A stretch of 64,000 bases of DNA, taken from NCBI RefSeq assembly GCF_004784475.1, contig NZ_SRRT01000001.1, positions 434,001 through 498,000 of the forward strand, in the 5' to 3' direction. Shown one piece after another: positions 8,420 through 17,430 of this stretch (its first letter is position 1; each line of letters begins with the position of its first letter). The DNA is from Streptomyces bauhiniae. Its GTDB lineage: Bacteria > Actinomycetota > Actinomycetes > Streptomycetales > Streptomycetaceae. The position numbers and the translations under genes were made by a program. The notes below the pieces were generated by a model. That model saw only the letters and a program-made list of their open reading frames with translations, ran no database searches and had not been told where the DNA came from.

Positions 8420-9859
8420 GTGACTCGGATCGTGATCATCGGTGGCGGACCCGGCGGATACGAGGCGGCGCTGACGGCCGCCCAGCTCGGCGCGGAGGTG
8501 ACCGTCGTGGACTGCGACGGTCTGGGCGGGGCGTCGGTGCTGACCGACTGCGTGCCGTCGAAGACCCTCATCGCCACGGCCGAGGTGATGACCACCTTCG
8601 ACTCCTCCTACGAGGAGCTGGGCATCATCGTCGCCGACGACACCCCGCACATCGAGCAGGCGGCCCGCGTGGTCGGCGTGGACCTCGGCAAGGTCAACCG
8701 CCGGGTGAAGCGGCTCGCGCTCGCGCAGTCCCACGACATCACCGCCTCCGTCACCCGCGCCGGCGCCCGCGTCATGCGCGGCCGGGGCCGGCTGGAGGGC
8801 ATGCAGGCCCTCGACGGCTCCCGCAAGGTCGTCGTCACCGCCGCCGACGGCACCGAGGAGACCCTCACCGCCGACGCCGTGCTCATCGCCACCGGCGGCC
8901 ACCCGCGCGAGCTGCCCGACGCCCAGCCGGACGGCGAGCGCATCCTCAACTGGACCCAGGTCTACGACCTCACCGAGCTGCCCGAAGAGCTGATCGTGGT
9001 GGGCTCCGGCGTCACCGGCGCCGAGTTCGCCGGTGCGTACCAGGCGCTCGGCTCCAAGGTCACCCTGGTCTCCTCGCGCGACCGCGTGCTGCCCGGTGAG
9101 GACCCGGACGCCGCCGCCGTGCTGGAGGACGTCTTCCGCCGCAGGGGTATGAACGTGATGGCCCGCTCCCGCGCCCAGTCCGCCAAGCGGGTCGGCGACC
9201 GGGTCGAGGTCACCCTCGCCGACGGCCGCGTGATCACCGGTACGCACTGTCTGATGGCGGTCGGCGCGATCCCGAACAGCGCCGGGCTCGGCCTGGAGGA
9301 GGCCGGCGTCAAGCTGCGCGACTCCGGGCACATCTGGACCGACAAAGTCTCCCGCACCAGCGCGCCCGGCGTGTACGCGGCCGGTGACGTGACCGGCGTC
9401 TTCGCGCTGGCCTCCGTCGCGGCGATGCAGGGCCGGATCGCGGTCTACCACTTCCTCGGCGACGCGGTGGCCCCGCTCGACCTCAAGACGGTCTCCTCCA
9501 ACGTCTTCACCGACCCCGAGATCGCCACCGTCGGCTACAGCCAGGCGGACGTGGACGCGGGCAAGATCGACGCGCGTGTGGTGAAGCTGCCGCTGCTGCG
9601 CAACCCGCGCGCGAAGATGCAGGGCATCCGGGACGGCTTCGTCAAGATCTTCTGCCGGCCCGGTACCGGGATCGTGGTCGGCGGTGTGGTCGTGGCGCCG
9701 CGCGCCTCGGAGCTCATCCACCCCATCTCGATCGCGGTCGACAACAACCTGACGGTCGAGCAGATCGCCAAGGCGTTCACGGTCTACCCCTCGCTGTCCG
9801 GCTCGATCGCCGAGGTGGCCCGCCAGTTGCAGACCCGTAAGGCGGGCGGGGCGGGCTGA
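8420..9859 (+). CDS. LpdA-like NAD(P)H-quinone dehydrogenase (flavoprotein disulfide reductase family without disulfide)
   Basis: This 479 aa protein has the lipoamide-dehydrogenase fold: FAD-binding IVIIGGGPGGYEAA at the N-terminus, an NAD(P)-binding GSGVTGAEFAGAYQ near residue 195, the second FAD motif VYAAGDVTG near residue 315, and a dimerisation domain. The active-site segment reads GGASVLTDCVPSK, so the first Cys of the normal CxxxxC pair is missing, and the C-terminal HPT-type catalytic His is replaced (FTVYPSLSG). This is the pattern of Mycobacterium LpdA (Rv3303c type), which reduces quinones rather than disulfides. I took GTG 8420 (7 nt after GACAAT); ATG 8411 would add three residues. 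It is divergent from PNP. Confidence 0.88.
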   Translation: MTRIVIIGGGPGGYEAALTAAQLGAEVTVVDCDGLGGASVLTDCVPSKTLIATAEVMTTFDSSYEELGIIVADDTPHIEQAARVVGVDLGKVNRRVKRLALAQSHDITASVTRAGARVMRGRGRLEGMQALDGSRKVVVTAADGTEETLTADAVLIATGGHPRELPDAQPDGERILNWTQVYDLTELPEELIVVGSGVTGAEFAGAYQALGSKVTLVSSRDRVLPGEDPDAAAVLEDVFRRRGMNVMARSRAQSAKRVGDRVEVTLADGRVITGTHCLMAVGAIPNSAGLGLEEAGVKLRDSGHIWTDKVSRTSAPGVYAAGDVTGVFALASVAAMQGRIAVYHFLGDAVAPLDLKTVSSNVFTDPEIATVGYSQADVDAGKIDARVVKLPLLRNPRAKMQGIRDGFVKIFCRPGTGIVVGGVVVAPRASELIHPISIAVDNNLTVEQIAKAFTVYPSLSGSIAEVARQLQTRKAGGAG

Positions 9860-9989
9860 GCGGCGGGGCCCCGGCGGCCCATGCGGGCGGCATAGTCGGC
9901 CGGTAGGTCCCTATATCACTTCCAGGGTCCGGTTGCGAACAACTTCTGCTATTCGGCGCAAACTGCTGAAAGCAGACGGTCGTTGGGGT

Positions 9990-9995
9990 TACTGT
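9990..9995 (+). promoter_or_regulatory. -10 box of leaderless deoR-family transcript
   Basis: TACTGT lies exactly 7 nt upstream of GTG 10003, with no Shine-Dalgarno. The upstream 100 bases are comparatively AT-rich for this genome, as expected of a promoter region. Confidence 0.5.
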
Positions 9996-10002
9996 CAGTT
10001 TC

Positions 10003-10935
10003 GTGTTCGCTGCAGAACGTCGTCAACTGATCCTCGAAATGGTGCGAGCGAACGGGGCCGTGTCGCTCCGTGAACTCGCCCGCGTCGTCCAGACCTCCGA
10101 AGTGACCGTACGGCGGGACGTGCGCGCGCTGGAGGCAGAAGGACTCCTCGACCGCCGGCATGGCGGTGCGGTACTGCCGGGTGGATTCACGCGAGAATCC
10201 GGCTTTCCGCAGAAATCCCATCTCGCGACCGCGGAGAAGACGGCCATCGCCGATGTCGCCGCGGGGCTGGTCGAAGAGGGCGAGGCCATCGTGGTCGGCG
10301 CCGGTACGACCACCCAGGAGCTGGCCCGCAGACTGGCCCGGGTACCGGGTCTGACCGTGGTGACCAACTCCCTGCTGGTGGCACAGGCGCTGGCCCATGC
10401 CAACCGGGTGGAGGTCGTCATGACCGGCGGCACCCTGAGGGGCTCCAACTACGCCCTGGTGGGCTCCGGCGCCGAGCAGTCCCTCCAAGGGCTGCGCGTC
10501 TCCAAGGCGTTCCTCTCCGGGAGCGGCCTGACCGCCGAGCGCGGGCTGTCCACGTCCAACATGCTGTCGGCCTCCGTGGACCGGGCCCTGGTCCAGGCCG
10601 CCTCCGAGGTCGTGGTCCTCGCCGACCACACCAAGCTGGGTACGGACACCATGTTCCGTACGGTGCCCACGGAGGCGATCACCCGCCTGGTCACCGACGA
10701 GCCCCCGCCCCACGACGACCGCGCCGCCACCGAACTCCAGGCCCTGGCCGACCAGGGCGTGCAGATCACGGTGCCCGGCGCCCCGGCGCCCGACCAACCC
10801 CAGGCCCCCCGCGGCCAACGCTCCTCCCAACTCCCCGGCCCCCGCCGGGGCCAGGTCCCCGGCTCCCCCCTCCGCGGAGTCCTGAACGACCAGCCCACCG
10901 ACCGCGCCAGGGTGGCGGACCTGCGCCGCAGGTAG
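10003..10935 (+). CDS. DeoR/GlpR family transcriptional regulator
   Basis: The 310 aa protein has a DeoR-type winged helix at residues 1-60 (ERRQLILEMVRANGAVSLRE, then SEVTVRRDVRALEAEGLLDR) and a sugar-phosphate isomerase-like sensor domain from about residue 75 to 235 (GAGTTTQELARRL, VVTNSLLVAQAL, MTGGTLR, DHTKLG). Such regulators respond to phosphorylated sugars. The last 60 residues are Pro/Arg-rich and probably disordered, which is an unusual extension. The neighbours (nucleoside phosphorylase and sugar-phosphate mutase) make ribose- or hexose-phosphate metabolism a reasonable target, but no operator could be assigned. GTG 10003 was chosen for the leaderless promoter. Confidence 0.92.
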   Translation: MFAAERRQLILEMVRANGAVSLRELARVVQTSEVTVRRDVRALEAEGLLDRRHGGAVLPGGFTRESGFPQKSHLATAEKTAIADVAAGLVEEGEAIVVGAGTTTQELARRLARVPGLTVVTNSLLVAQALAHANRVEVVMTGGTLRGSNYALVGSGAEQSLQGLRVSKAFLSGSGLTAERGLSTSNMLSASVDRALVQAASEVVVLADHTKLGTDTMFRTVPTEAITRLVTDEPPPHDDRAATELQALADQGVQITVPGAPAPDQPQAPRGQRSSQLPGPRRGQVPGSPLRGVLNDQPTDRARVADLRRR

Positions 10936-10972
10936 CGCCTCGACGGGGTACGCCGTGACCGCACACCCTGCG

Positions 10973-10978
10973 TAGGGT
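10973..10978 (+). promoter_or_regulatory. -10 box of leaderless HNH nuclease transcript
   Basis: TAGGGT lies exactly 7 nt upstream of ATG 10986 and 38 nt after the regulator stop; no Shine-Dalgarno is present. Confidence 0.5.
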
Positions 10979-10985
10979 TCCGGGC

Positions 10986-11939
10986 ATGACTCAGGCACAC
11001 CCCACCCGCACGGCCCCGGAGGATCTGCTCCACCGCCTCACCCACCTCCGGGTGAACCGTTCCTCCGGCGCACCGGCGCTGTACAAGCCGGTGACGCTGC
11101 TGTGGGCCATGGGGCGGGCCCGGCGCGGGGCGGAGCGGCTGCTGTCCTGGTCCGGGACGGAGCGGGAGCTGGGCGAGGCGCTGGCGGCGGCGGGAGTGCC
11201 CGCGCGCCCGCACTACCCGGTGGCGTCCCTCAGCCAGGACGGGCTGTGGTCCCTGCCCGGCCAGGCGGACGCGCCCACCGCCCACGGCGACCCGCGCCCC
11301 TGGTTCACCGCGCGCCAGCCGCTGGGCGGCCCCACCGAGGAGGTGTACGACCTCTTCCGGGACTCCGCCGTGGCCCGGCTCGCCGTGCAGGAGCAGTTGC
11401 TGGAGCTGTACTTCGCCGACCGCGACCCGGCGCCCCTGCTCGCCCGCCTCGGGCTGCCGTACGCCGAGCCCGAGGCGCCCGCCGAGCCGGAGCCGGACCC
11501 GCTGGACCTCCAGTGGCCCGAGGCCCGCCCCGGTGACCCGGAGCCCTGGCTGGTCACCGCCGCCGAGTACGAACAGGGCTGCCGGCTGCTGGAGCTGACG
11601 GAGGAGCGGCGGCACGGCAGGCGGTCCTCCGTCACGGGCAGTCGGCCCGTGCGCTCCTCTGCGGCGAGGCTGCTGGTGCTGGGGCGCAGCGAGGGGCGCT
11701 GCGAGAACCCGGAGTGCGGCGGGCACCCCGCCGAGCGGACCGACCGGGGGCTGCCGCTGCTGGAGGTCGACCACGTACGGGAGTTGACCCTGGGCGGCCG
11801 CGACCACCCGAGCCAGATGGTCGCCCTCTGCCCCAACTGCCACGCCGTCAAGACCCGTGGCCGCTCCCGCGAACGGCTGCGCGCGCTGCTGCTGAAGGTG
11901 GCGGAGGAGCGGCACCGGGAAAAGTCCGCCGGGAAATGA
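10986..11939 (+). CDS. HNH endonuclease with sulfur-binding-domain-like N-terminus
   Basis: This 317 aa protein has two parts. The N-terminal 90 residues resemble the sulfur-binding domain of phosphorothioate-dependent restriction enzymes such as ScoMcrA: YKPVTLLWAMGRA at 33-45, then ARPHYPVASLSQDGLWSLP at about 73-91, matching the family pattern hxYPFxxLQxDGLW, though one aromatic position is changed. The C-terminal HNH domain keeps CysXXXXCys (239, 244), EVDHV (Asp262-His263) and CPNCH (282-286), the zinc and catalytic framework. An acidic Pro-rich linker joins them. A type IV enzyme cutting DNA with sulfur or another backbone or base modification is inferred; the SRA domain of ScoMcrA is absent. 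It stands alone, followed by a terminator, with no dnd genes in view. Confidence 0.82.
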   Translation: MTQAHPTRTAPEDLLHRLTHLRVNRSSGAPALYKPVTLLWAMGRARRGAERLLSWSGTERELGEALAAAGVPARPHYPVASLSQDGLWSLPGQADAPTAHGDPRPWFTARQPLGGPTEEVYDLFRDSAVARLAVQEQLLELYFADRDPAPLLARLGLPYAEPEAPAEPEPDPLDLQWPEARPGDPEPWLVTAAEYEQGCRLLELTEERRHGRRSSVTGSRPVRSSAARLLVLGRSEGRCENPECGGHPAERTDRGLPLLEVDHVRELTLGGRDHPSQMVALCPNCHAVKTRGRSRERLRALLLKVAEERHREKSAGK

Positions 11940-11940
11940 C

Positions 11941-11967
11941 GAACGCCCGGCTCCGAGCCGGGCGTTC
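11941..11967. terminator. Bidirectional terminator hairpin
   Basis: Perfect 12-bp inverted repeat (GAACGCCCGGCT / AGCCGGGCGTTC) with a 3-nt loop between the convergent HNH and accA2 genes. Confidence 0.85.
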
Positions 11968-11987
11968 ACCACAATCGGCTGAGCTTG

Positions 11988-13760
11988 TCAGTCCTTGATC
12001 TCGCAGATCGGGGCGCCCGAGGTGATGGAGGCGCCGATTTCGGCGAGGAGGCCCTTTACCGTGCCGGCTCGGTGGGCGTTGAGGGGCTGTTCCATCTTCA
12101 TGGCCTCCAGGACGACGATGAGGTCGCCCTCCTGGACGGTCTGGCCCTCTTCGACGGCCACCTTGACGATGGTGCCCTGCATCGGGGAGGCGAGGGTGTC
12201 GCCGGAGGCCACGGGGCCGGACTTCTTGGCCGCGCGGCGCTTGGGCTTGGCGCCCGCCGCGAGGCCGGTACGGGCCAGGGACATGCCGAGCGACGAGGGG
12301 AGGGAGACCTCCAGGCGCTTGCCGCCGACCTCGACCACGACCGTCTCACGGCCCAGCTCCTCGTCCGCTTCCGCGTCGGCGGGGGCGGTGAAGGGCTTGA
12401 TCTCGTTGACGAACTCGGTCTCGATCCAGCGGGTGTGGACCGTGAAGGGGTCCTTGGAGCCGGTCAGCTCCGGCGCGAAGGCCGCGTCCCGGACCACCAC
12501 GCGGTGGAACGGGATGGCCGTGGCCATGCCCTCGACCTGGAACTCGTCCAGCGCCCGCGCGGCGCGCTCCAGCGCCTCCTTGCGGGTACGGCCGGTCACG
12601 ACCAGCTTGGCCAGCAGGGAGTCCCACGCCGGGCCGATGACCGAGCCGGCCTCCACGCCCGCGTCCAGGCGGACACCGGGGCCGGCCGGGGGATCGAAGC
12701 GGGTGACCGTACCGGGGGCGGGCAGGAAGCCCCGGCCCGGGTCCTCGCCGTTGATGCGGAACTCGAAGGAGTGCCCGCGCAGCTCGGGGTCGCCGTAGCC
12801 CAGCTCCTCGCCGTCGGCGATGCGGAACATCTCGCGGACCAGGTCGATCCCGGCGACCTCCTCGGTCACGGGGTGCTCGACCTGGAGGCGGGTGTTGACC
12901 TCCAGGAAGGAGATCGTGCCGTCCTGGCCGACCAGGAACTCACAGGTGCCGGCGCCCTCGTAGCCCGCCTCCTTGAGGATGGCCTTGGACGCGCGGTACA
13001 GCTCCTCGACCTGGGCCTCGGAGAGGAACGGCGCCGGGGCCTCCTCCACCAGCTTCTGGTGGCGGCGCTGGAGCGAGCAGTCACGGGTGGAGACGACGAC
13101 CACGTTGCCGTGCTTGTCGGCCAGGCACTGGGTCTCCACGTGCCGGGGACGGTCGAGGTAGCGCTCCACGAAGCACTCGCCCCGGCCGAACGCGGCGACG
13201 GCCTCGCGGACCGCCGAGTCGTACAGCTCCGGCACCTCTTCGAGGGTGCGGGCGACCTTCAGACCACGGCCGCCACCACCGAAGGCGGCCTTGATCGCGA
13301 TCGGCAGGCCGTGTTCCTTCGCGAAGGCCACGACCTCGTCCGCGCCCGACACCGGGTCCGGCGTGCCGGCGACCAGCGGGGCACCCGCGCGCTGCGCGAT
13401 GTGCCGGGCGGCGACCTTGTCACCGAGGTCCCGGATCGCCTGCGGCGGCGGGCCGATCCAGGTCAGGCCCGCGTCCAGCACGGCCTGGGCGAACTCGGCG
13501 TTCTCCGAGAGGAAGCCGTAGCCGGGGTGGATGGCGTCCGCGCCGGACTCCCGCGCGGCGTTCAGGACCTTCTCGATGTCCAGGTAACTGGTGGCCGGGG
13601 TGTCACCGCCCAGGGCGAACGCCTCATCCGCGGCCCGGACGTGCAGAGCGTCCCGATCCGGGTCGGCGTACACGGCCACGCTCGCAATGCCTGCGTCCCG
13701 GCAGGCCCGCGCCACACGGACAGCGATTTCGCCACGGTTGGCGATGAGCACCTTGCGCAC
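11988..13760 (-). CDS. accA2: Acyl-CoA carboxylase alpha subunit (biotin carboxylase + BCCP)
   Basis: The 590 aa subunit carboxylates its own biotin with ATP and bicarbonate and hands the carboxyl group to a beta subunit for acetyl- or propionyl-CoA carboxylation. The biotin carboxylase part starts [15 protein letters not shown], carries the ATP-grasp glycine loop [12 protein letters not shown] near residue 160 and [16 protein letters not shown] near residue 290. A middle linker is followed by the carboxyl carrier domain with the biotinylated Lys in EAMKMEQ near the C-terminus. Length equals the Streptomyces AccA-type subunits. GTG 13760 has AAGGAGGG upstream. The cognate PccB, AccE and BirA are 2-6 kb away. 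Confidence 0.95.
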   Translation of the reverse strand: MRKVLIANRGEIAVRVARACRDAGIASVAVYADPDRDALHVRAADEAFALGGDTPATSYLDIEKVLNAARESGADAIHPGYGFLSENAEFAQAVLDAGLTWIGPPPQAIRDLGDKVAARHIAQRAGAPLVAGTPDPVSGADEVVAFAKEHGLPIAIKAAFGGGGRGLKVARTLEEVPELYDSAVREAVAAFGRGECFVERYLDRPRHVETQCLADKHGNVVVVSTRDCSLQRRHQKLVEEAPAPFLSEAQVEELYRASKAILKEAGYEGAGTCEFLVGQDGTISFLEVNTRLQVEHPVTEEVAGIDLVREMFRIADGEELGYGDPELRGHSFEFRINGEDPGRGFLPAPGTVTRFDPPAGPGVRLDAGVEAGSVIGPAWDSLLAKLVVTGRTRKEALERAARALDEFQVEGMATAIPFHRVVVRDAAFAPELTGSKDPFTVHTRWIETEFVNEIKPFTAPADAEADEELGRETVVVEVGGKRLEVSLPSSLGMSLARTGLAAGAKPKRRAAKKSGPVASGDTLASPMQGTIVKVAVEEGQTVQEGDLIVVLEAMKMEQPLNAHRAGTVKGLLAEIGASITSGAPICEIKD

Positions 13761-14126
13761 GATTGAGGCTCCCTCCTTGAAACAAGCCGAGTTTAGGGAC
13801 AGCCGACACGGCACATCGACCCGTCCCCAATGGTGAGCTTGCCCACACGGAGCGTGATGCGTGGCCCGCTCGACCCACGAAAGCCCTTGTCGCACCTCGG
13901 TACGCAGGACTCCACCGGAAAACCCTAGCCCCGCCATGTGGCCAAGGTCTCTGTGAGAGCGTGCTGCGGGCCACGCGGTTTCTTTGTGGAGTCCCTACGA
14001 ATGGCCCAATGATTCTTTGCCACCGGCCGAGGTCTTGTCCCCCGTCCTACCGATTAGTAGCGTTCGCGCTGATCCGGCGTACTGCCGGTAACAGGCGATC
14101 CGCGCGGGGGCGGCGGCGAAGGTGGG
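13761..14126. other. Intergenic region with accA2 promoter
   Basis: 366 bases separate divergent accA2 and the next gene. On the minus strand TAAACT at 13795-13790 is a plausible -10 box for accA2. I found no convincing ORF, tRNA or structured RNA in the rest. Confidence 0.5.
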
Positions 14127-14681
14127 GTGGGGCCGGTGGTGCGCAGACCGGTGGCATGGATCGTGACGGTCGTCCTGCTGGCCGAGGCGGCCGGCGTCGC
14201 GGCGGTGAACTGGCTGCTCGGCGTGGTGGTGGACAACCAGCGGATGTCCCTGGCCGGCCTCGACCCCGATGTGATGGCGACGTCCTCGAAGGTCGGAGCC
14301 GTGGTCTTCGGGCTCTACTTCGCCTTCTGCGCCCTGGTGGCCCTGCTGGTCGCGGTGCGCGACCGCGCCCCGGCCGGCCTCGGCCGCGTCCTGCTGATCA
14401 GCGCCGCCGTGGTGAACGGCCTGCTGGGCGCGGTCGCCTGGGGCCTGGTGGGCACGGGCGCGTTCCTGGCGATGATGGTGGTCCTCGCCCTGCTGGTGCT
14501 GCTGCTGGTGACGTACGACCGCCCGCGCGGCACGGGCGCCCGTCCGGCCGACACGCCCGGTGCGGGAGGCGCCCCGGAGGCCGCCCCCGAGCCGAACCCC
14601 ACGTCCACCCCTACGGGTGACCCTCAGGGCCGTACGGCCGACACCCGGAACATCACTCGGACGGCGCCCACAACTCCGTGA
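14127..14681 (+). CDS. Small integral membrane protein, function unknown
   Basis: The 184 aa protein has four hydrophobic segments (about residues 10-30, 53-74, 86-106, 110-130) followed by a 50-residue Pro/Thr/Gly-rich cytoplasmic-type tail. No catalytic motif is visible. GTG 14127 is taken with GAAGG just upstream; GTG 14136 or 14139 are equally possible and would give VRRPVAWIV as a positive-inside start. The 3' end overlaps the convergent maf gene by 29 bp. Its place between the two acyl-CoA carboxylase blocks may be incidental. Confidence 0.72.
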   Translation: MGPVVRRPVAWIVTVVLLAEAAGVAAVNWLLGVVVDNQRMSLAGLDPDVMATSSKVGAVVFGLYFAFCALVALLVAVRDRAPAGLGRVLLISAAVVNGLLGAVAWGLVGTGAFLAMMVVLALLVLLLVTYDRPRGTGARPADTPGAGGAPEAAPEPNPTSTPTGDPQGRTADTRNITRTAPTTP

Positions 14682-15267
14682 TCCCGACACCCAGTTCGCG
14701 CAGCAGCTTGCGGACCAGGGGGAGGCTGATGCCGATCACGTTGCCGTGGTCGCCCTCGATGCCCTCGATGAAGGGTGCCGAGCGGCCGTCCAGGGTGAAG
14801 GCCCCGGCGACGTGGAGGGGCTCACCGGAGGCCACGTAGCGGGCGATCTCCTCGTCGGTGGGCTCGCCGAAGCGGACCACGGTGGAGGCGGTCGCGGAGA
14901 CGTACCGCTTGGCGGCGGTGTCCCAGACGCAGTGCCCGGTCTGCAGGACCCCGGCGCGGCCGCGCATCGCCTTCCAGCGGGCGGTGGCCTCCTCGGCGTC
15001 GGCGGGCTTGCCGAGCGCCTGCCCGTCCAGCTCCAGAACCGAGTCGCAGCCGATCACCAGCGCGCCCTGCACCTCGGGCCTCGCCGCCACCACGGACGCC
15101 TTGGCCTCGGCGAGGGCGAGGGCCAGCTCGGCCGGGGTGGGGGCGGTGACGGCGTCCTCGTCGAATCCGCTGACGATCACCTCGGGCGCCAGCCCGGCCT
15201 GCCGCAGCAGACCCAGCCGGGCGGGGGACTGGGAGGCGAGAACGAGACGGCGCCGCTGGTCTGTCAT
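14653..15267 (-). CDS. maf: Maf-family nucleotide pyrophosphatase
   Basis: The 204 aa protein shows Maf family signatures: [18 protein letters not shown] at residues 8-25, the catalytic/metal region [26 protein letters not shown] near residue 75, and [14 protein letters not shown] near the C-terminus. Maf proteins hydrolyse non-canonical or pyrimidine (d)NTPs to monophosphates and have been linked to control of septation. It is the last gene of the run pccB-accE-small membrane protein-maf, with 27 nt to the preceding ORF, so it is probably co-transcribed. Confidence 0.93.
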   Translation of the reverse strand: MTDQRRRLVLASQSPARLGLLRQAGLAPEVIVSGFDEDAVTAPTPAELALALAEAKASVVAARPEVQGALVIGCDSVLELDGQALGKPADAEEATARWKAMRGRAGVLQTGHCVWDTAAKRYVSATASTVVRFGEPTDEEIARYVASGEPLHVAGAFTLDGRSAPFIEGIEGDHGNVIGISLPLVRKLLRELGVGITELWAPSE

Positions 15268-15294
15268 GCGATCAGCCTAGCGCCGCCGCCGTGC

Positions 15295-15423
15295 TCACCT
15301 CAGCCCGATGACGATCATCGCCAGCACCATGGCCAGGGCCATGAAGAGGCCGAGCCGCCTGAGCTTCTCCTCCATGCGACGGAGTTCCTCGGGCGGCTCG
15401 TTCTCGGGGTCTGACCACAGCAT
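15295..15423 (-). CDS. 42 aa single-pass membrane protein in carboxylase operon
   Basis: A 42-codon ORF starting ATG 15423 reads MLWSDPENEPPEELRRMEEK then a basic patch and a C-terminal hydrophobic helix GLFMALAMVLAMIVIGL. It has a soluble acidic/helical N-terminus and a C-terminal transmembrane segment, so a tail-anchored topology is likely. It is 60 nt after accE and 27 nt before maf. I recall small conserved Streptomyces proteins of this sort named morphogenic membrane protein MmpB, but I cannot verify that identity. It is too short for most gene callers. Confidence 0.8.
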   Translation of the reverse strand: MLWSDPENEPPEELRRMEEKLRRLGLFMALAMVLAMIVIGLR

Positions 15424-15483
15424 GGCTCCAGCGTGGGGCGCGGTCCGGCCCGCGCGCCTGAGTACCCGTACTCAGGTTCCTGC

Positions 15484-15696
15484 TCAGCCCCCGGGCCAGT
15501 AGGTCCGGGACCACGACACCGGGCCCGGCGCGGGCAGGCGCCGACCCGCGACGCGGGCCGGGTCCGACCACGCGTCGCGCGGCCCCTCCGCGCCGGACGA
15601 CGGCTCGGCCGCCGCCACGGCGCGGGCGCGGACCACCGCCAGGGCGGCGGCCAGCTCCTCCGGGGTCGGGTTGCCTCGTACGACCTTGATGTTCAT
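15484..15696 (-). CDS. accE: Acyl-CoA carboxylase epsilon subunit
   Basis: The 70 aa protein begins MNIKVVRGNPTPEELAAALAV, the diagnostic N-terminus of AccE/PccE, and ends in a Pro/Trp-rich tail (SWSRTYWPGG). Epsilon subunits are specific to actinobacterial acyl-CoA carboxylases and stimulate assembly of alpha with beta. The gene starts 22 nt after the pccB stop, as usual. Confidence 0.93.
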   Translation of the reverse strand: MNIKVVRGNPTPEELAAALAVVRARAVAAAEPSSGAEGPRDAWSDPARVAGRRLPAPGPVSWSRTYWPGG

Positions 15697-15718
15697 GACC
15701 GCTCCCGTCGGCGCTGTC

Positions 15719-17320
15719 CTACAGGGGGATGTTGCCGTGCTTCTTCGGAGGCAGGGATTCCCGCTTCGTACGGAGCTGACGCAGCCCCCGGACGATGTGC
15801 GCGCGGGTGTCCGACGGCATGATCACCGCGTCGATGTAGCCGCGCTCGGCCGCCACGTACGGGTTGAGCAGCGCGTCCTCGTACTCCCGGACCAGCCGCG
15901 CCCGCGTCTCCTCGCCGGTGCCCGCGCTCTCCGCCTCGGCGATGGTGCGGCGGTGCAGGATGTTGACCGCGCCCTGCGCGCCCATCACCGCGATCTGCGC
16001 GGTCGGCCAGGCCAGGTTGAGGTCGGCGCCCAGGTGCTTGGAGCCCATCACGTCGTACGCGCCGCCGAACGCCTTGCGGGTGATGACGGTGATCAGCGGG
16101 ACGGTGGCCTCGGCGTAGGCGTAGATCAGCTTGGCGCCGCGCCGGATGATGCCGTCCAGCTCCTGGTCCACGCCGGGCAGGAAGCCGGGCACGTCCACGA
16201 AGGTCAGCACCGGGATGTTGAACGCGTCGCAGGTGCGGACGAACCGGGCGGCCTTCTCGGACGCCTTGATGTCCAGGCACCCCGCGAACTGCATCGGCTG
16301 GTTGGCGACCAGACCCACCGGGTGCCCCTCGACCCGGCCGAACCCGGTGAGGATGTTCGGCGCGAACAGGGCCTGCGTCTCGAAGAACTCCCCGTCGTCC
16401 AGGACGTGTTCGAGCACGGTGTGCATGTCGTACGGCTGGTTCGCGCTGTCCGGCACGAGGACGTCCAGCTCGCGGTCCTCGTCGCTGGGGGCGAGGTCCG
16501 CCTCCTCCGGGTAGACCGGGGCCTCGCTGAGGTTGTTGGACGGCAGGTACGACAGCAACTGCTTGACGTACTCGATCGCGTCCTTCTCGTCGCCCGCCAT
16601 GTGGTGGGCCACACCGGAGTTGGTGTTGTGGGTGCGGGCGCCGCCCAGCTCCTCGAAGCCGACGTCCTCACCGGTGACCGTCTTGATCACGTCGGGGCCG
16701 GTGATGAACATGTGCGAGGTCTGGTCGACCATCACCGTGAAGTCGGTGATCGCCGGGGAGTACACCGCGCCGCCCGCGCACGGGCCGACGACCAGGCTGA
16801 TCTGCGGGATCACCCCGGAGGCATGGGTGTTGCGGCGGAAGATCTCGCCGTACGCGCCCAGCGAGGCGACGCCTTCCTGGATGCGGGCGCCGCCGGAGTC
16901 GTTGATGCCGATGACCGGGCAGCCGGTCTTCAGCGCGAAGTCCATGACCTTGACGATCTTCTGGCCGTACACCTCGCCGAGGGCACCGCCGAAGACGGTG
17001 AAGTCCTGGGAGAACACGGCCACCGGGCGGCCGTCCACCGTGCCGTACCCGGTGACGACACCGTCGCCGTACGGGCGGTTCGACTCCAGGCCGAAGTTGG
17101 TGGAACGGTGCCGGGCGAATTCGTCCAGCTCGACGAACGACTCCTCGTCCAGGAGGAGTTCGATGCGTTCACGGGCGGTCAGTTTGCCCTTGGCGTGCTG
17201 CTTCTCCACCGCGCGTTCCGAGCCGGCGTGCGTCGCCTCGTGGATGCGCCGCTGGAGATCCGCGAGCTTCCCGGCGGTCGTGTGGATGTCGGTGTCGTGA
17301 CGCTCTTCCGGCTCGGACAT
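15719..17320 (-). CDS. pccB: Propionyl-/acyl-CoA carboxylase beta subunit
   Basis: The 533 aa carboxyltransferase subunit transfers carboxyl from biotin to propionyl-CoA (or acetyl-CoA), making (methyl)malonyl-CoA for lipids and polyketides. Motifs include [16 protein letters not shown] near residue 45, the acyl-CoA oxyanion segment SGGARIQEG, the second oxyanion segment [11 protein letters not shown] near residue 420, and C-terminal KHGNIPL. Substrate choice is set mainly by one active-site residue that I did not assign. ATG 17320 starts the operon pccB-accE-small membrane protein-maf; birA is divergent 110 nt away. Confidence 0.95.
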   Translation of the reverse strand: MSEPEERHDTDIHTTAGKLADLQRRIHEATHAGSERAVEKQHAKGKLTARERIELLLDEESFVELDEFARHRSTNFGLESNRPYGDGVVTGYGTVDGRPVAVFSQDFTVFGGALGEVYGQKIVKVMDFALKTGCPVIGINDSGGARIQEGVASLGAYGEIFRRNTHASGVIPQISLVVGPCAGGAVYSPAITDFTVMVDQTSHMFITGPDVIKTVTGEDVGFEELGGARTHNTNSGVAHHMAGDEKDAIEYVKQLLSYLPSNNLSEAPVYPEEADLAPSDEDRELDVLVPDSANQPYDMHTVLEHVLDDGEFFETQALFAPNILTGFGRVEGHPVGLVANQPMQFAGCLDIKASEKAARFVRTCDAFNIPVLTFVDVPGFLPGVDQELDGIIRRGAKLIYAYAEATVPLITVITRKAFGGAYDVMGSKHLGADLNLAWPTAQIAVMGAQGAVNILHRRTIAEAESAGTGEETRARLVREYEDALLNPYVAAERGYIDAVIMPSDTRAHIVRGLRQLRTKRESLPPKKHGNIPL

Positions 17321-17417
17321 CGGGATGCGGCTCCCTGCCTGCTCAAAAGGGGGGACGATTACTCATCCGTAGCGTAGTGCGGGGCCCGTCCCTCAGGAGT
17401 GCGGTCTTTCCCACACC

Positions 17418-17423
17418 TAGGGT
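17418..17423 (+). promoter_or_regulatory. -10 box of leaderless birA transcript
   Basis: TAGGGT lies exactly 7 nt upstream of ATG 17431 without a Shine-Dalgarno. Confidence 0.5.
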
Positions 17424-17430
17424 TACTTGC

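Noticed and set aside
13761..14126. Small RNA or riboswitch in the accA2 upstream region
   Set aside because: No stable long stem or known aptamer core was visible; only a -10-like box was supported.
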